Source of the DNA: Streptomyces durocortorensis | Lineage (GTDB): Bacteria; Actinomycetota; Actinomycetes; Streptomycetales; Streptomycetaceae | Direction: 5' to 3' | Assembly: GCF_031760065.1 (NCBI RefSeq) | Contig: NZ_CP134500.1 | Coordinates: 3,534,001-3,598,000, forward strand | DNA length: 64,000 bases | Shown: positions 50,976-58,915 of the stretch, one piece after another | How positions within the stretch are numbered: the stretch's first letter is position 1 | Layout: every line of letters begins with the position of its first letter | Made by a program: the position numbers and the translations under genes | Notes under the pieces: generated by a model | The model's database searches: none | Seen by the model: the letters and a program-made list of their open reading frames with translations, nothing else | Told to the model about the DNA's origin: nothing

Positions 50976-52017
50976 GGCGACCGCTTCCCTTCTGCTGTGC
51001 GGCCGCGGCCGTTACGGCCGCGGCCGGGCCGGCGGGGCTGTGCGCCCCGCCCTGTTCGGTACGCCCGCCCTGTTCGGTGCGGAAGACCTCGGCGATCTGG
51101 TGGCGGCGCTGTTCCATACGGACGAGGCCGAGGCCGAGCCCGGCGACGCTGTCGCGGACCAGGTCGTACGTCTCCTCGCCGACGGCCTCGATCAGCAGGA
51201 TGTGGCCCGCGCCCGGCAGCCCATCCGTGTCGATCCCGTCGTGGCCGACGAGCGTGACCCCGGCCTCGGTGAGGACCCGGCGCAGGGCGTCGGTGCCGTC
51301 GGGATGGGCGTCGCTGTCGGTGACCTCGACCGCGAGGGTCGCGGTGGTCTGGGTGAAGTCGCTGGTGGAGCTGGAGCGCAGGAGCGTTCCGCCGTCGATG
51401 ACGACGACGTGGTCACAGGTGCGTTCCAGCTCGCCCAGGAGGTGCGAGGTCACCAGCACGGAGATACCGAAGTCGGTGTGGATCCGGCGGATCAGGCCGA
51501 GCATCTCGTCGCGGCCGACCGGGTCGAGGCCGTTGGTCGGCTCGTCGAGCAGGACCAGCTGGGGGTCGTGGACCAGGGCCTGGGCCAGTTTCACCCGCTG
51601 CTTCATACCGGTCGAGTAGCCGCCGATGGGGCGGTAGCGCTCTTCGTAGAGGCCGACGTGGCGCAGGGTGTCCGCGGTGCGCTCCCGGGCGGCCGTCGGC
51701 GGCAGCCCGGACATGCGAGCCATGTGCACGACAAACTCGGTCGCTGAGACGTCGGGCGGCAGGCAGTCGTGCTCGGGCATGTATCCCACCCGTTCCCGGA
51801 TGGCGGCGCCGCTGGTCGCGACGTCGAGCCCGAGCACTGCGGCCCGGCCTTCGGTGGCGGGGGAAAGACCCAGCAGGATCTTGATCAGTGTGGACTTGCC
51901 GGCACCGTTGGAGCCCACCAGACCGGTCACACCCGGTCCGATGTCCAACGTGAGCCGGTCAAGCGCGGTCACCCGGGGGAACCGCATGCTCAGGGCTTCG
52001 GTCGCGATCACAGTCAC
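50965..52017 (-). CDS. ABC transporter ATPase (first pair)
   Basis: 350 residues from the GTG at 52017, chosen because a TAACGT -10 element ends 7 bases upstream; longer frames lack a binding site. Walker A GLVGSNGAGKSTLIKILLG, Q-loop VGYMPEHDCLPPDVS, signature YSTGMKQRVKLAQALVHD, Walker B LVLLDEPTNGLDPVG and switch His in VTSHLLGELER are intact. A C-terminal tail repeats RTEQGG and is Ala-rich. It is first in the operon, and its promoter lies 53-128 bp from a 24-bp-periodic DnaA-box array shared with the divergent operon. Confidence 0.92.
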   Translation of the reverse strand: MTVIATEALSMRFPRVTALDRLTLDIGPGVTGLVGSNGAGKSTLIKILLGLSPATEGRAAVLGLDVATSGAAIRERVGYMPEHDCLPPDVSATEFVVHMARMSGLPPTAARERTADTLRHVGLYEERYRPIGGYSTGMKQRVKLAQALVHDPQLVLLDEPTNGLDPVGRDEMLGLIRRIHTDFGISVLVTSHLLGELERTCDHVVVIDGGTLLRSSSTSDFTQTTATLAVEVTDSDAHPDGTDALRRVLTEAGVTLVGHDGIDTDGLPGAGHILLIEAVGEETYDLVRDSVAGLGLGLVRMEQRRHQIAEVFRTEQGGRTEQGGAHSPAGPAAAVTAAAAQQKGSGRHEH

Positions 52018-52024
52018 GACGACG

Positions 52025-52030
52025 ACGTTA
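52025..52030 (-). promoter_or_regulatory. -10 element of a probably leaderless ABC operon mRNA
   Basis: On the minus strand TAACGT (TANNNT) is followed by 7 bases and then GTGACTGTG, so transcription would begin at or next to the start codon. Confidence 0.45.
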
Positions 52031-52144
52031 GTGGCGCGGACCACAGAGGTCGTCAGCCCTGGCGGCTGGATCGGCGTCAGACTCCAGGCGTACGGGCCCG
52101 TAGGGGGACCCCGCGAAGGAGGAGGCCCGAGCCCGGACCGACAG

Positions 52145-52238
52145 CGCGGGCGGGGTTGCCCACAGGTCGGCCACCGCCGCTTTCCACAGGTCTGTCACCG
52201 CCGCTTTCCACAGGCCGGCAACCTCTGTTGTCCACAGG
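52145..52238. repeat. four 24-bp units each ending in a DnaA-type box
   Basis: CCACAGG occurs with exact 24-bp spacing, ending at 52166, 52190, 52214 and 52238. The boxes are TTGCCCACA, CTTTCCACA, CTTTCCACA and TTGTCCACA; only the last is a full consensus. The middle two units share CACCGCCGCTTTCCACAGG. The array lies in the 317-bp gap between divergent ABC and M24 operons. Nothing else was recognised in the gap apart from the two promoters. Confidence 0.8.
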
Positions 52239-52334
52239 CCATGCACGCCTCTTGACGCAGCCGCTGGACATTGTCACATTCATCAGTGTCACGTTACGGG
52301 CACGTACCGCACACGGCAGGGAACGGACGGTGGC

Positions 52335-53195
52335 ATGACCGGCAGGACCTCGGCAGTGCAGAACGAAATCGCCCCGGAGCTGCGGGGGTTCAGGGAAGTG
52401 CAGCGCCTCGCCTATGCCTGCGCGGAGGCGGTCGCCGGACAGCTCAGATCCGGCGTGACCGAGCGCGAGGCAGCCCGGATGCAGCGGGTGTGGCTGCGCG
52501 AGCGCGGGGTGCGGGACTGGTTCCACCTCCCGTTCGCCTGGTTCGGCGACCGTACGGCGTTCGCGGGGTTCAAGGTGCCGCTCCAGTTCTTCCCGACCGA
52601 CCGGAAGCTGGAGCCCGGGATGCCGTTCATCCTCGACATGGCCCCGGTCCACAAGGGATTCACCGCCGACATCGGATATTCGGGGTGCCTCGGCCTCAAC
52701 CCGCTGCACGACAAGCTGCTGGCCGATCTTGAGGTGCACCGCGAGCTGATCCTGCGGGAGGTGCGTGAGCGCCGTTCGCTGCGCGAGATCTACGAGGACG
52801 TCGAGCGCCTGATGACCACCCAGGGATACGCCAACAGGCACCGGGCCTACCCCTTCGGCGTCATCGCCCACAAGGTGGACCGGGTCCGCGAACGCCGCTG
52901 GTCCCCGCAGGTGTTCGGCTTCGGCACCCAGTCCCTCAAGGGGCTGGTGAGCGATGCCCTGCACGGTCACCGGGAGGGCTGGTCTCCCCTGTGGAGCCCC
53001 TACCGCTTCTCCGACCACCCGCCGCAGCCGGGTCTGTGGGCGGTCGAACCCCACCTCGGATTCCGGGGTACGGGCGCGAAGTTCGAGGAGATCCTGGTCG
53101 TCACCGACTCCAAGGACCCCGAGCAGAGCGCATTCTGGCTGGACGACGATCTGCCGCACGTGCGGCGCTGGGCCGAGGCGAAGGTGGCGGCGTGA
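52335..53195 (+). CDS. M24 family metallopeptidase (aminopeptidase P-like)
   Basis: 286 residues. The pita-bread fold has the five ligands in order: Asp in PFILDMAPVHKGFTADIGYSG (two Asp), His in FGVIAHKVDRV, Glu in LWAVEPHLGF and Glu in AKFEEILVVTD. It lacks the N-terminal creatinase domain and some typical spacing, so it is a divergent member and could act on a non-peptide substrate. It is first of a three-gene operon with a hydrolase-SDR fusion and a MerR regulator, joined by GTGA overlaps. DnaA-type boxes lie 97-190 bp upstream. Confidence 0.85.
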   Translation: MTGRTSAVQNEIAPELRGFREVQRLAYACAEAVAGQLRSGVTEREAARMQRVWLRERGVRDWFHLPFAWFGDRTAFAGFKVPLQFFPTDRKLEPGMPFILDMAPVHKGFTADIGYSGCLGLNPLHDKLLADLEVHRELILREVRERRSLREIYEDVERLMTTQGYANRHRAYPFGVIAHKVDRVRERRWSPQVFGFGTQSLKGLVSDALHGHREGWSPLWSPYRFSDHPPQPGLWAVEPHLGFRGTGAKFEEILVVTDSKDPEQSAFWLDDDLPHVRRWAEAKVAA

Positions 53196-54964
53196 ATCTG
53201 TCTCAAGCACGTGAGCGGCGTGTGCACACGGGCGGCATCGAGCTGTGCGTCGTCGAGCTGGGCGACGGGGCCCGTCCGACCGTGGTGCTGGTCCACGGGT
53301 ATCCGGACAGCAAGGAGGTCTGGTCGGAGGTTGCCACACAGCTGGCCGAGCAGTGGCACGTCGTTCTGTACGACGTACGGGGGCACGGCAGGTCCACGGC
53401 CCCCGAGCCGCTGCGCGGAGGCTTCACCCTGGAGAAGCTGACCGACGACTTCCTGGCCGTGATCGACGCGGTCAGCCCGGACCGGCCGGTGCACGTGGTC
53501 GGGCACGACTGGGGCTCCGTGCAGGCCTGGGAGTTCGTCACGGTCGGGCGGACCGAGGGCAGGATCGCCTCCTTCACCTCGATGTCCGGGCCGTCCCTGG
53601 ACCACTTCGGCCACTGGATAAAGCAGCGGATGACCCGGCCCACGCCACGCCGGGTCGGTCAGCTGCTCGGCCAGGGCGCGAAGTCCTGGTACGTGTACAT
53701 GCTCCACACACCCGTCCTGCCCGAGCTGGCCTGGCGGGGGCCGCTCGGCAAGCGGTGGCCCCGGATCCTGGAGCGGATGGAGAAGGTGCCCGCCGGCGAC
53801 TACCCCACCGCCTCTCTGCCGGACGACGCCGCGCACGGGGCCTGGCTCTACCGCGACAACGTCCGCGCCCGGCTGAGCAGGCCGCGCGCCGACGCCTACG
53901 CCCACGCACCGGTCCAGCTGATCACCCCGACCGGCGACTCCTTCCTCTCGGAGCGGCTCTACGACCAACTGGAGTCCTGGGTCCCCACGTTGGTGCGCCG
54001 CTCGCTTCCGGCCAAGCACTGGGTGCCGCGCACCCGGCCGGACCAGCTGGCCTCGTGGATCGGCGAGTTCGTCGCCGCGAACGAGTCCGCCGGGCAGGAG
54101 GGGGCGCCCGGCCCGCAGGTGACCGCGAAGGGCCCCTGTGCGGAACGGTTCGGCGGGCAGCTGGTCCTGGTGACGGGAGCGGCCTCCGGGATCGGCCGGG
54201 CCACGGCGTTCGCGTTCGCCGAGGCGGGCGCCCGCGTGGTGGCCGTGGACCGCGATGCGGAGGGGGCGGCGCGGACGGCGGAGATGGCCCGGCTGATCGG
54301 GGCCCCGGCGGCCTGGGGCGAGGCGGCCGACGTCAGCGACGAGGCGGCGATGGAGAAGCTCGCCGACCGGGTCGCCGCCGAGTACGGCATCGTCGACGTC
54401 CTGGTCAACAACGCCGGGATCGGGCTCTCCGGCTCCTTCCTGGAGACCACGGGCGAGGAGTGGAAGAAGGTCCTCGACGTCAATCTGTGGGGCGTCATCC
54501 ACGGCTGCCGGTTCTTCGGCAAGCAGATGGCCGAGCGCGGTCAGGGCGGCCACATCGTCAACACGGCGTCGGCCGCGGCCTTCCTGCCCTCACGCGCCCT
54601 GCCCGCCTACAGCACGTCGAAGGCGGCCGTGCTGATGCTGAGCGAGTGCCTGCGGGCCGAGCTGGCAGAGAAGTCGATCGGGGTGAGCGCGATATGCCCC
54701 GGCGTCGTCAACACCAACATCACCGCCACCACGCGCTTCGCGGGGGCCGACGTGGCGGAGGAGGAGCGGCTACGGAAGCGGACGAGCCGGCTCTACGGTC
54801 GGCGCAACTACCCGCCGGAGAAGGTCGCCGACGCGATCCTGCGGGCGGTCGTGCGCAACCAGGCTGTGGTGCCGGTGACTCCGGAGGCGCGCGGCGCCCG
54901 GCTGCTGTCCCGGCTGAGCCCGGGGGCGCTGCGCTCCGTCGCCCGGCTGAAGCCTCCGCTGTGA
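53192..54964 (+). CDS. alpha/beta hydrolase - short-chain dehydrogenase fusion
   Basis: 590 residues, GTG overlapping the previous stop. The N-terminal half (about 1-300) is an alpha/beta hydrolase with VVLVHGYPDSKEVW (oxyanion HG), Asp nucleophile in HVVGHDWGSVQAWEF, as in epoxide hydrolases and dehalogenases, and His in LPAKHWVPRTRPDQL. The C-terminal half (about 325-585) is a classical SDR: LVTGAASGIGRATA, DVLVNNAGIG and catalytic YSTSK. One chain could open or hydrolyse a substrate and oxidise or reduce the product. This fusion is known in actinobacteria. It is followed by a MerR regulator. Confidence 0.92.
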   Translation: MNLSQARERRVHTGGIELCVVELGDGARPTVVLVHGYPDSKEVWSEVATQLAEQWHVVLYDVRGHGRSTAPEPLRGGFTLEKLTDDFLAVIDAVSPDRPVHVVGHDWGSVQAWEFVTVGRTEGRIASFTSMSGPSLDHFGHWIKQRMTRPTPRRVGQLLGQGAKSWYVYMLHTPVLPELAWRGPLGKRWPRILERMEKVPAGDYPTASLPDDAAHGAWLYRDNVRARLSRPRADAYAHAPVQLITPTGDSFLSERLYDQLESWVPTLVRRSLPAKHWVPRTRPDQLASWIGEFVAANESAGQEGAPGPQVTAKGPCAERFGGQLVLVTGAASGIGRATAFAFAEAGARVVAVDRDAEGAARTAEMARLIGAPAAWGEAADVSDEAAMEKLADRVAAEYGIVDVLVNNAGIGLSGSFLETTGEEWKKVLDVNLWGVIHGCRFFGKQMAERGQGGHIVNTASAAAFLPSRALPAYSTSKAAVLMLSECLRAELAEKSIGVSAICPGVVNTNITATTRFAGADVAEEERLRKRTSRLYGRRNYPPEKVADAILRAVVRNQAVVPVTPEARGARLLSRLSPGALRSVARLKPPL

Positions 54965-55911
54965 CCGGGGCCGCGGGCGGGGACACCGCCGAGTACCGGA
55001 TCGAGGACCTGGCCCATGCCAGCGGGGCCACGGTCCGCACGATCCGCGCCTACCAGGACCGGGGCCTGCTCCCGACGCCCGAGCGCCGCGGCCGGGCCAA
55101 TGTGTACCGGGAGACCCACCTGGCCCGGCTGCGGCAGATCGCGGACCTGCTCGACCGCGGCTACACCCTGGCCAGCATCAAGGAGCTGCTGGAGGCGTGG
55201 GACGCGGGCCGGGGGCTGGGCGGGGTGCTCGGCCTGGTCGCCGAAGTGCACGGCCCGTGGACGGACGAGGAGGCCGACCGGATCACCCGCGAGGAGCTGG
55301 ACGCGAAGTTCGGCGGCTCGCAGGACGACGGGGCGATCGCGGAGGCGGTGGAGCTCGGAGTACTGGAGCGCGTCTCGGGCCGGGACGACGAGTTCCTGGT
55401 TCCGAGCCCCCAGGAGCTCGCGGTAGCGGTCGAGTTGTACGCGGCGGGCGTGCCACTGCGTGCAATCTCCGGGCACCTGAGGGAGCTTCGCGGCCAGGTG
55501 GAGCACATAGCCTCCCGTTTCCTGGAGTTCACCACCGAGCATGTCTTCGCCCGCTATCTGGGCCATCGGCCGCCCACGGACTCCGACGCCACCGAGGCGG
55601 CATCCCTCGTACGCCGTCTGCGGCCGCTCGCCCAGCAGACGGTGGACGCCGAACTCGCGCGTGCGATGCGGACGTTCGCCACCCGGCATCTGCATCACCA
55701 CCTCGGGGCGGAGGAGTCGGTGGTGGACGAAGGTGCGACCCGCCCGGTGCTGCTGCCTGCCAGGACAATCCAGGCTGTTCAGAAGCTGGTTGGCGCGGAG
55801 GGCGTCGCAGCCTTCGTCACGGCGGCTGCCGAACGAGAGGCGCAGGCGCGCACCTTGGATGCCCTCGCCTCATCTCACAGCGAGCGTAATAAAGTTGGCG
55901 AAAACACCTAA
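54961..55911 (+). CDS. MerR-family transcriptional regulator
   Basis: 316 residues, GTG overlapping the previous stop. The N-terminal winged helix (about 11-80) has YRIEDLAHASGATVRTIRAYQDRGLLPTPERRGRANVYRETHLARL. The rest (about 85-316) is a long helical region, including HLHHHLGAEESV, with no cysteine metal-site, so it is not a metal-type MerR. It probably controls its own operon in response to a small molecule. It is followed within 13 bp by a compact DnaA-box cluster. Confidence 0.9.
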   Translation: MTGAAGGDTAEYRIEDLAHASGATVRTIRAYQDRGLLPTPERRGRANVYRETHLARLRQIADLLDRGYTLASIKELLEAWDAGRGLGGVLGLVAEVHGPWTDEEADRITREELDAKFGGSQDDGAIAEAVELGVLERVSGRDDEFLVPSPQELAVAVELYAAGVPLRAISGHLRELRGQVEHIASRFLEFTTEHVFARYLGHRPPTDSDATEAASLVRRLRPLAQQTVDAELARAMRTFATRHLHHHLGAEESVVDEGATRPVLLPARTIQAVQKLVGAEGVAAFVTAAAEREAQARTLDALASSHSERNKVGENT

Positions 55912-55923
55912 ATCATCCGCCAG

Positions 55924-55977
55924 TTGTCCACAGATTCACCAAATGACCTGTGGATAACCCGAGTTGGCTGTGGATCA
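55924..55977. promoter_or_regulatory. compact DnaA-box cluster between MerR gene and kptA
   Basis: Three boxes in 54 bp: TTGTCCACA (55924), inverted TTATCCACA (55949) and inverted TGATCCACA (55969, one mismatch). The first two are perfect. Local sequence is AT-richer than the surroundings. Confidence 0.75.
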
Positions 55978-56077
55978 AACCTGGACCGGAAGAAAGGCGG
56001 AAAAGAGCGGAAAGGAAACGGGAGGAGGGGGCGAAATCCGGATGCGGCGGCGGGCGCGCCCCGGGCACTCTGACGGG

Positions 56078-56620
56078 ATGGACGAACGACGCACCGTCAA
56101 GGTGTCCAAGTACCTCTCGAAGCATCTGCGCCACCAGCCGGGCCGCATCGGCATCACCCTCGACGAGCACGGCTGGGTGGCCGTCGACGAGCTGCTGCAC
56201 GCTGCGGCGGCGCACGGCTTCGCCATCACCCGCGCCGAGCTCGACCACGCCGTCGCCGTCAACGACAAACGCCGCTTCACCGTCGAGGGCGACCGCATTC
56301 GCGCCAACCAGGGCCACACCGTCGCCGTCGACCTGGACCTGCCGCCCGCCGAGCCGCCCTCGTACCTCTACCACGGCACGGTCGCCCGGGTGCTGGACGC
56401 GATCCGGGCCGAGGGGCTGCGCCCCATGACCCGCCACCACGTCCACCTGTCACCCGACCGCGAGACGGCCACCCGGGTCGGCGCCCGCCGGGGCCGCCCG
56501 CTCGTCCTCACCGTGGACGCGGTCGCCATGCACCGTGCCGGGCACATCTTCCGGGTCAGCGCCAACGGGGTCTGGCTCGTCGAGTCAGTGCCCCCGCGGT
56601 TCCTGCGCCTGCCCGGCTGA
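56078..56620 (+). CDS. kptA: RNA 2'-phosphotransferase (KptA/Tpt1)
   Basis: 180 residues. The Tpt1 fold begins VKVSKYLSKHLRHQPGRIGITLDEHGWVAVDELL. The conserved basic residues of the active site are visible in SKYLSKHLRH, YHGTVARVLDAIRAEGL and HHVHLSPDRETATRVG. In yeast Tpt1 uses NAD to remove the splice-junction 2'-phosphate from tRNA. Bacteria with no such splicing still carry the gene, so its role here (2'-phosphate repair or NAD-dependent modification) is open. The length is normal and it is monocistronic. Confidence 0.95.
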   Translation: MDERRTVKVSKYLSKHLRHQPGRIGITLDEHGWVAVDELLHAAAAHGFAITRAELDHAVAVNDKRRFTVEGDRIRANQGHTVAVDLDLPPAEPPSYLYHGTVARVLDAIRAEGLRPMTRHHVHLSPDRETATRVGARRGRPLVLTVDAVAMHRAGHIFRVSANGVWLVESVPPRFLRLPG

Positions 56621-56637
56621 GGGGCACTTCTCAGGAC

Positions 56638-57531
56638 TCAGGCCAGCTGCGCGGGCGCCTCGGTCACGATCCGTTCGAACACCGCCGGGTCGGTGGCGAA
56701 GTCCGAGTCCGGGATCGGGGCGTGCAGGACGATCTCGGTGAACCCGAGCTCCGCATGGAGCCCCGCGAAATCGACGAACGCGTCCACGGACTCCAGCGGG
56801 GCGTTCCGGTCGGGCGTGAAGCCGGTGAGCAGGATCCGGTCCGGCTCGGAGGCGTCCCGGCCGATCTCCGCGCACGCCGCTGCGAACTTCTCGCCCTGCG
56901 CCCGCAGGGCCGCCCGTGACTGTTCCGGGGTGCCGTTCTCGTACAGCTTGGGGTCGCCGGTGGTGACCCAGGCCTGCCCGTGGCGGGCGGCGAGCTTCAG
57001 TCCGCGAGGCCCGGTCGCGGCCACCGCGAAGGGGAGCCGGGGCCGCTGGACGCAGCCCGGGATGTTTCGGGCCTCCTCCGCGGCGTAGCGCGCTCCGCGC
57101 TGGGTCACCGCGTCCTCGGTGAGCAGGCGGTCCAGCAGCGGGACGAACTCGGCGAAGCGGTCGGCCCGTTCGCGGGGCGTCCAGGCCTCCTGTCCCAGGG
57201 TGGTGGCGTCGAAGCCGTTGCCCCCGGCGCCGATACCCAGGGTGATCCGGCCACCCGAGATGTCGTCCAGGGAGATCAGCTCCTTGGCCAGCGTCACGGG
57301 GTGGCGGAAGTTGGGCGAGGTCACGAGGGTGCCCAGCCGCAGCCGCTGCGTGGCTGTCGCGGCGGCGGTGAGCGTGGGGATGGCCCCGAACCACGGACCG
57401 TCCCGGAAGGACCGCCAGGACAGGTGGTCGTAGGTGTAGGCGGTGTGGAACCCGAGGTCCTCGGCCCGCTGCCAGATCTTCTGTCCTTCGGCCCACCTGT
57501 GGATGGGGAGGATCACCGTGCTCAGACGCAT
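56638..57531 (-). CDS. LLM-class F420-dependent oxidoreductase
   Basis: 297 residues from the ATG at 57531. Luciferase-like TIM-barrel motifs: MRLSTVILPIHRWAEG, AEDLGFHTAYTYDHLSWR, RLRLGTLVTSPNFRHPVTLAKELISLDDISGGRITLGIGAGG. The LDDISGGR...GIGAGG stretch and lack of FMN-monooxygenase signatures point to F420 as cofactor, as is usual in actinobacteria. The substrate is unknown. It converges on kptA with an 17-bp gap and diverges from the membrane-anchored unknown. Confidence 0.88.
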   Translation of the reverse strand: MRLSTVILPIHRWAEGQKIWQRAEDLGFHTAYTYDHLSWRSFRDGPWFGAIPTLTAAATATQRLRLGTLVTSPNFRHPVTLAKELISLDDISGGRITLGIGAGGNGFDATTLGQEAWTPRERADRFAEFVPLLDRLLTEDAVTQRGARYAAEEARNIPGCVQRPRLPFAVAATGPRGLKLAARHGQAWVTTGDPKLYENGTPEQSRAALRAQGEKFAAACAEIGRDASEPDRILLTGFTPDRNAPLESVDAFVDFAGLHAELGFTEIVLHAPIPDSDFATDPAVFERIVTEAPAQLA

Positions 57532-57655
57532 GACCCCGACGATACGCGGGCTTCCCATCTGCCACCGATACACCACTGGAACGGTTCCCGAGGCGGAGTC
57601 GTACCATCGGTGGGTTTGTTCGAACAGCGAAGTCCGTTCGCGAGGGGGAAGGCTC

Positions 57656-58792
57656 ATGACCGGCGACAGCAGCCAGACGCGGACCGACAGCGACCACCAG
57701 GCCGGCGGCGACCGGGCCGACAGCCCCGAGCAGGCTGACAGGCGGGGCAGGATGTTGGTCTGGACCGTGGTCGTCATCGTGCTCGCGACCGGTGCCGGGC
57801 TGTGGGCCACGGACGGCCGGCCGTTCCGTGCCCGCCACTGCTGGGGGGCGTGGTACGAGAACAGCGGCCCGCTCTTCCTGAGCAAGGACGCGATCGCCGG
57901 GCCGGAATCCCGGCGGCAGAGCACACAGTCGAAGCCTCCGTCGGACGGTGCGACGGAGCAGGCGACCTGTGACGTGACCGTCACTTCGCCCCTCAAACTG
58001 CACGGAGGAACGGTCGAGGTCAAGGAGCGCGTCTCGCTGGCGATCGGCCGCGTTCCGGCTGAGGCCGGGGCCCGCCGTGCGTGGATGGCCCCCTATCTCG
58101 ACGGTTCCGCCTCGCCGTTGCCCGACGGCCTGGAGGGTGTCGTGGCGCGGGACAGGGCGCTGCTGGTCCTCCCCGAGGCGTGTGACGTCGACGGAAGGCC
58201 CTCGGCTGTGACGATCCACAGCGCGATGTGGAAGCAGGACGCGGGCGAGGAGTCGGCCGATCCCTTTCCGATCGGCTCGCCCCACCAGGTCACCGAGCTC
58301 TTGCTGACGGCCGCCGACGTGGGCATGGAAGAAGCGGACTGCGCGCCGGACAAGCCGTTGCGCGCAGAATCGCCGCTCGTGGTGGTGGACGGACCCTCGG
58401 AGTTCGCCGACGAGCACTTCGACATCTGCCGTGTCTCCGGGATGCGCTTCTCCTTCGCCCGCGACCAACTCGCCTACTGGCAGGTGGGTGCGGTCACGGG
58501 GAGGCTCCAGACGTGTTCCGTGACGACCGGGCCGAGGAACAGCCCGCAGGTGCCGACGGCCCAGTACGCGATGGTCTCGTCCCCACGGATGGCTGCCCTG
58601 TTCGACGGGCTGCCCGAGGGAGTGGACAAGGGGCTGCGACGGACCAAGTGCAAGGACAGACCCACGGTGTTCTACGGCAACGCCGACGAGGCGCCCGGCG
58701 GCGCAGCGGTGCCGGACGCCGCAACGGTGTTCACGCACTTCATGAAGGCCGCGGCCGGACGCAGCGGATGCCCCGACGCGGCTGGGCCGTGA
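57656..58792 (+). CDS. membrane-anchored extracytoplasmic protein, unknown (paralogue 1)
   Basis: 378 residues from the ATG with GGGGGAAGG upstream. A 30-residue charged cytoplasmic start is followed by one membrane helix (MLVWTVVVIVLATGAGLWAT, about 33-52). The outside domain starts RPFRARHCWGAW and has further cysteines in EQATCDVTV, LPEACDVDG, EADCAPDK, DICRVSG, LQTCSVTTG, RTKCKDRP and RSGCPDAAG, probably forming disulfides. The next gene encodes a similar layout (helix, then PRPCWDSL, a C-R-I/V segment and a FMVEQ-like end). I do not recognise the family; it is common in Streptomyces as a hypothetical protein. Confidence 0.75.
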   Translation: MTGDSSQTRTDSDHQAGGDRADSPEQADRRGRMLVWTVVVIVLATGAGLWATDGRPFRARHCWGAWYENSGPLFLSKDAIAGPESRRQSTQSKPPSDGATEQATCDVTVTSPLKLHGGTVEVKERVSLAIGRVPAEAGARRAWMAPYLDGSASPLPDGLEGVVARDRALLVLPEACDVDGRPSAVTIHSAMWKQDAGEESADPFPIGSPHQVTELLLTAADVGMEEADCAPDKPLRAESPLVVVDGPSEFADEHFDICRVSGMRFSFARDQLAYWQVGAVTGRLQTCSVTTGPRNSPQVPTAQYAMVSSPRMAALFDGLPEGVDKGLRRTKCKDRPTVFYGNADEAPGGAAVPDAATVFTHFMKAAAGRSGCPDAAGP

Positions 58793-58915
58793 CGAGCGGC
58801 CGGCTGCGGCCGCTCGCGGCCGCGGACACGACGCCGCACAGGGAACGCCGTGCAGAGGTGGGCACGCGCATGGAATACGGGAACAGACGAAACGCGGGAT
58901 CAGGGGAAACGTGTG

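Noticed and set aside
57500..57508. TGTGGATGG inside the F420 oxidoreductase gene as a DnaA box
   Set aside because: It has mismatches at conserved positions and no neighbouring boxes.
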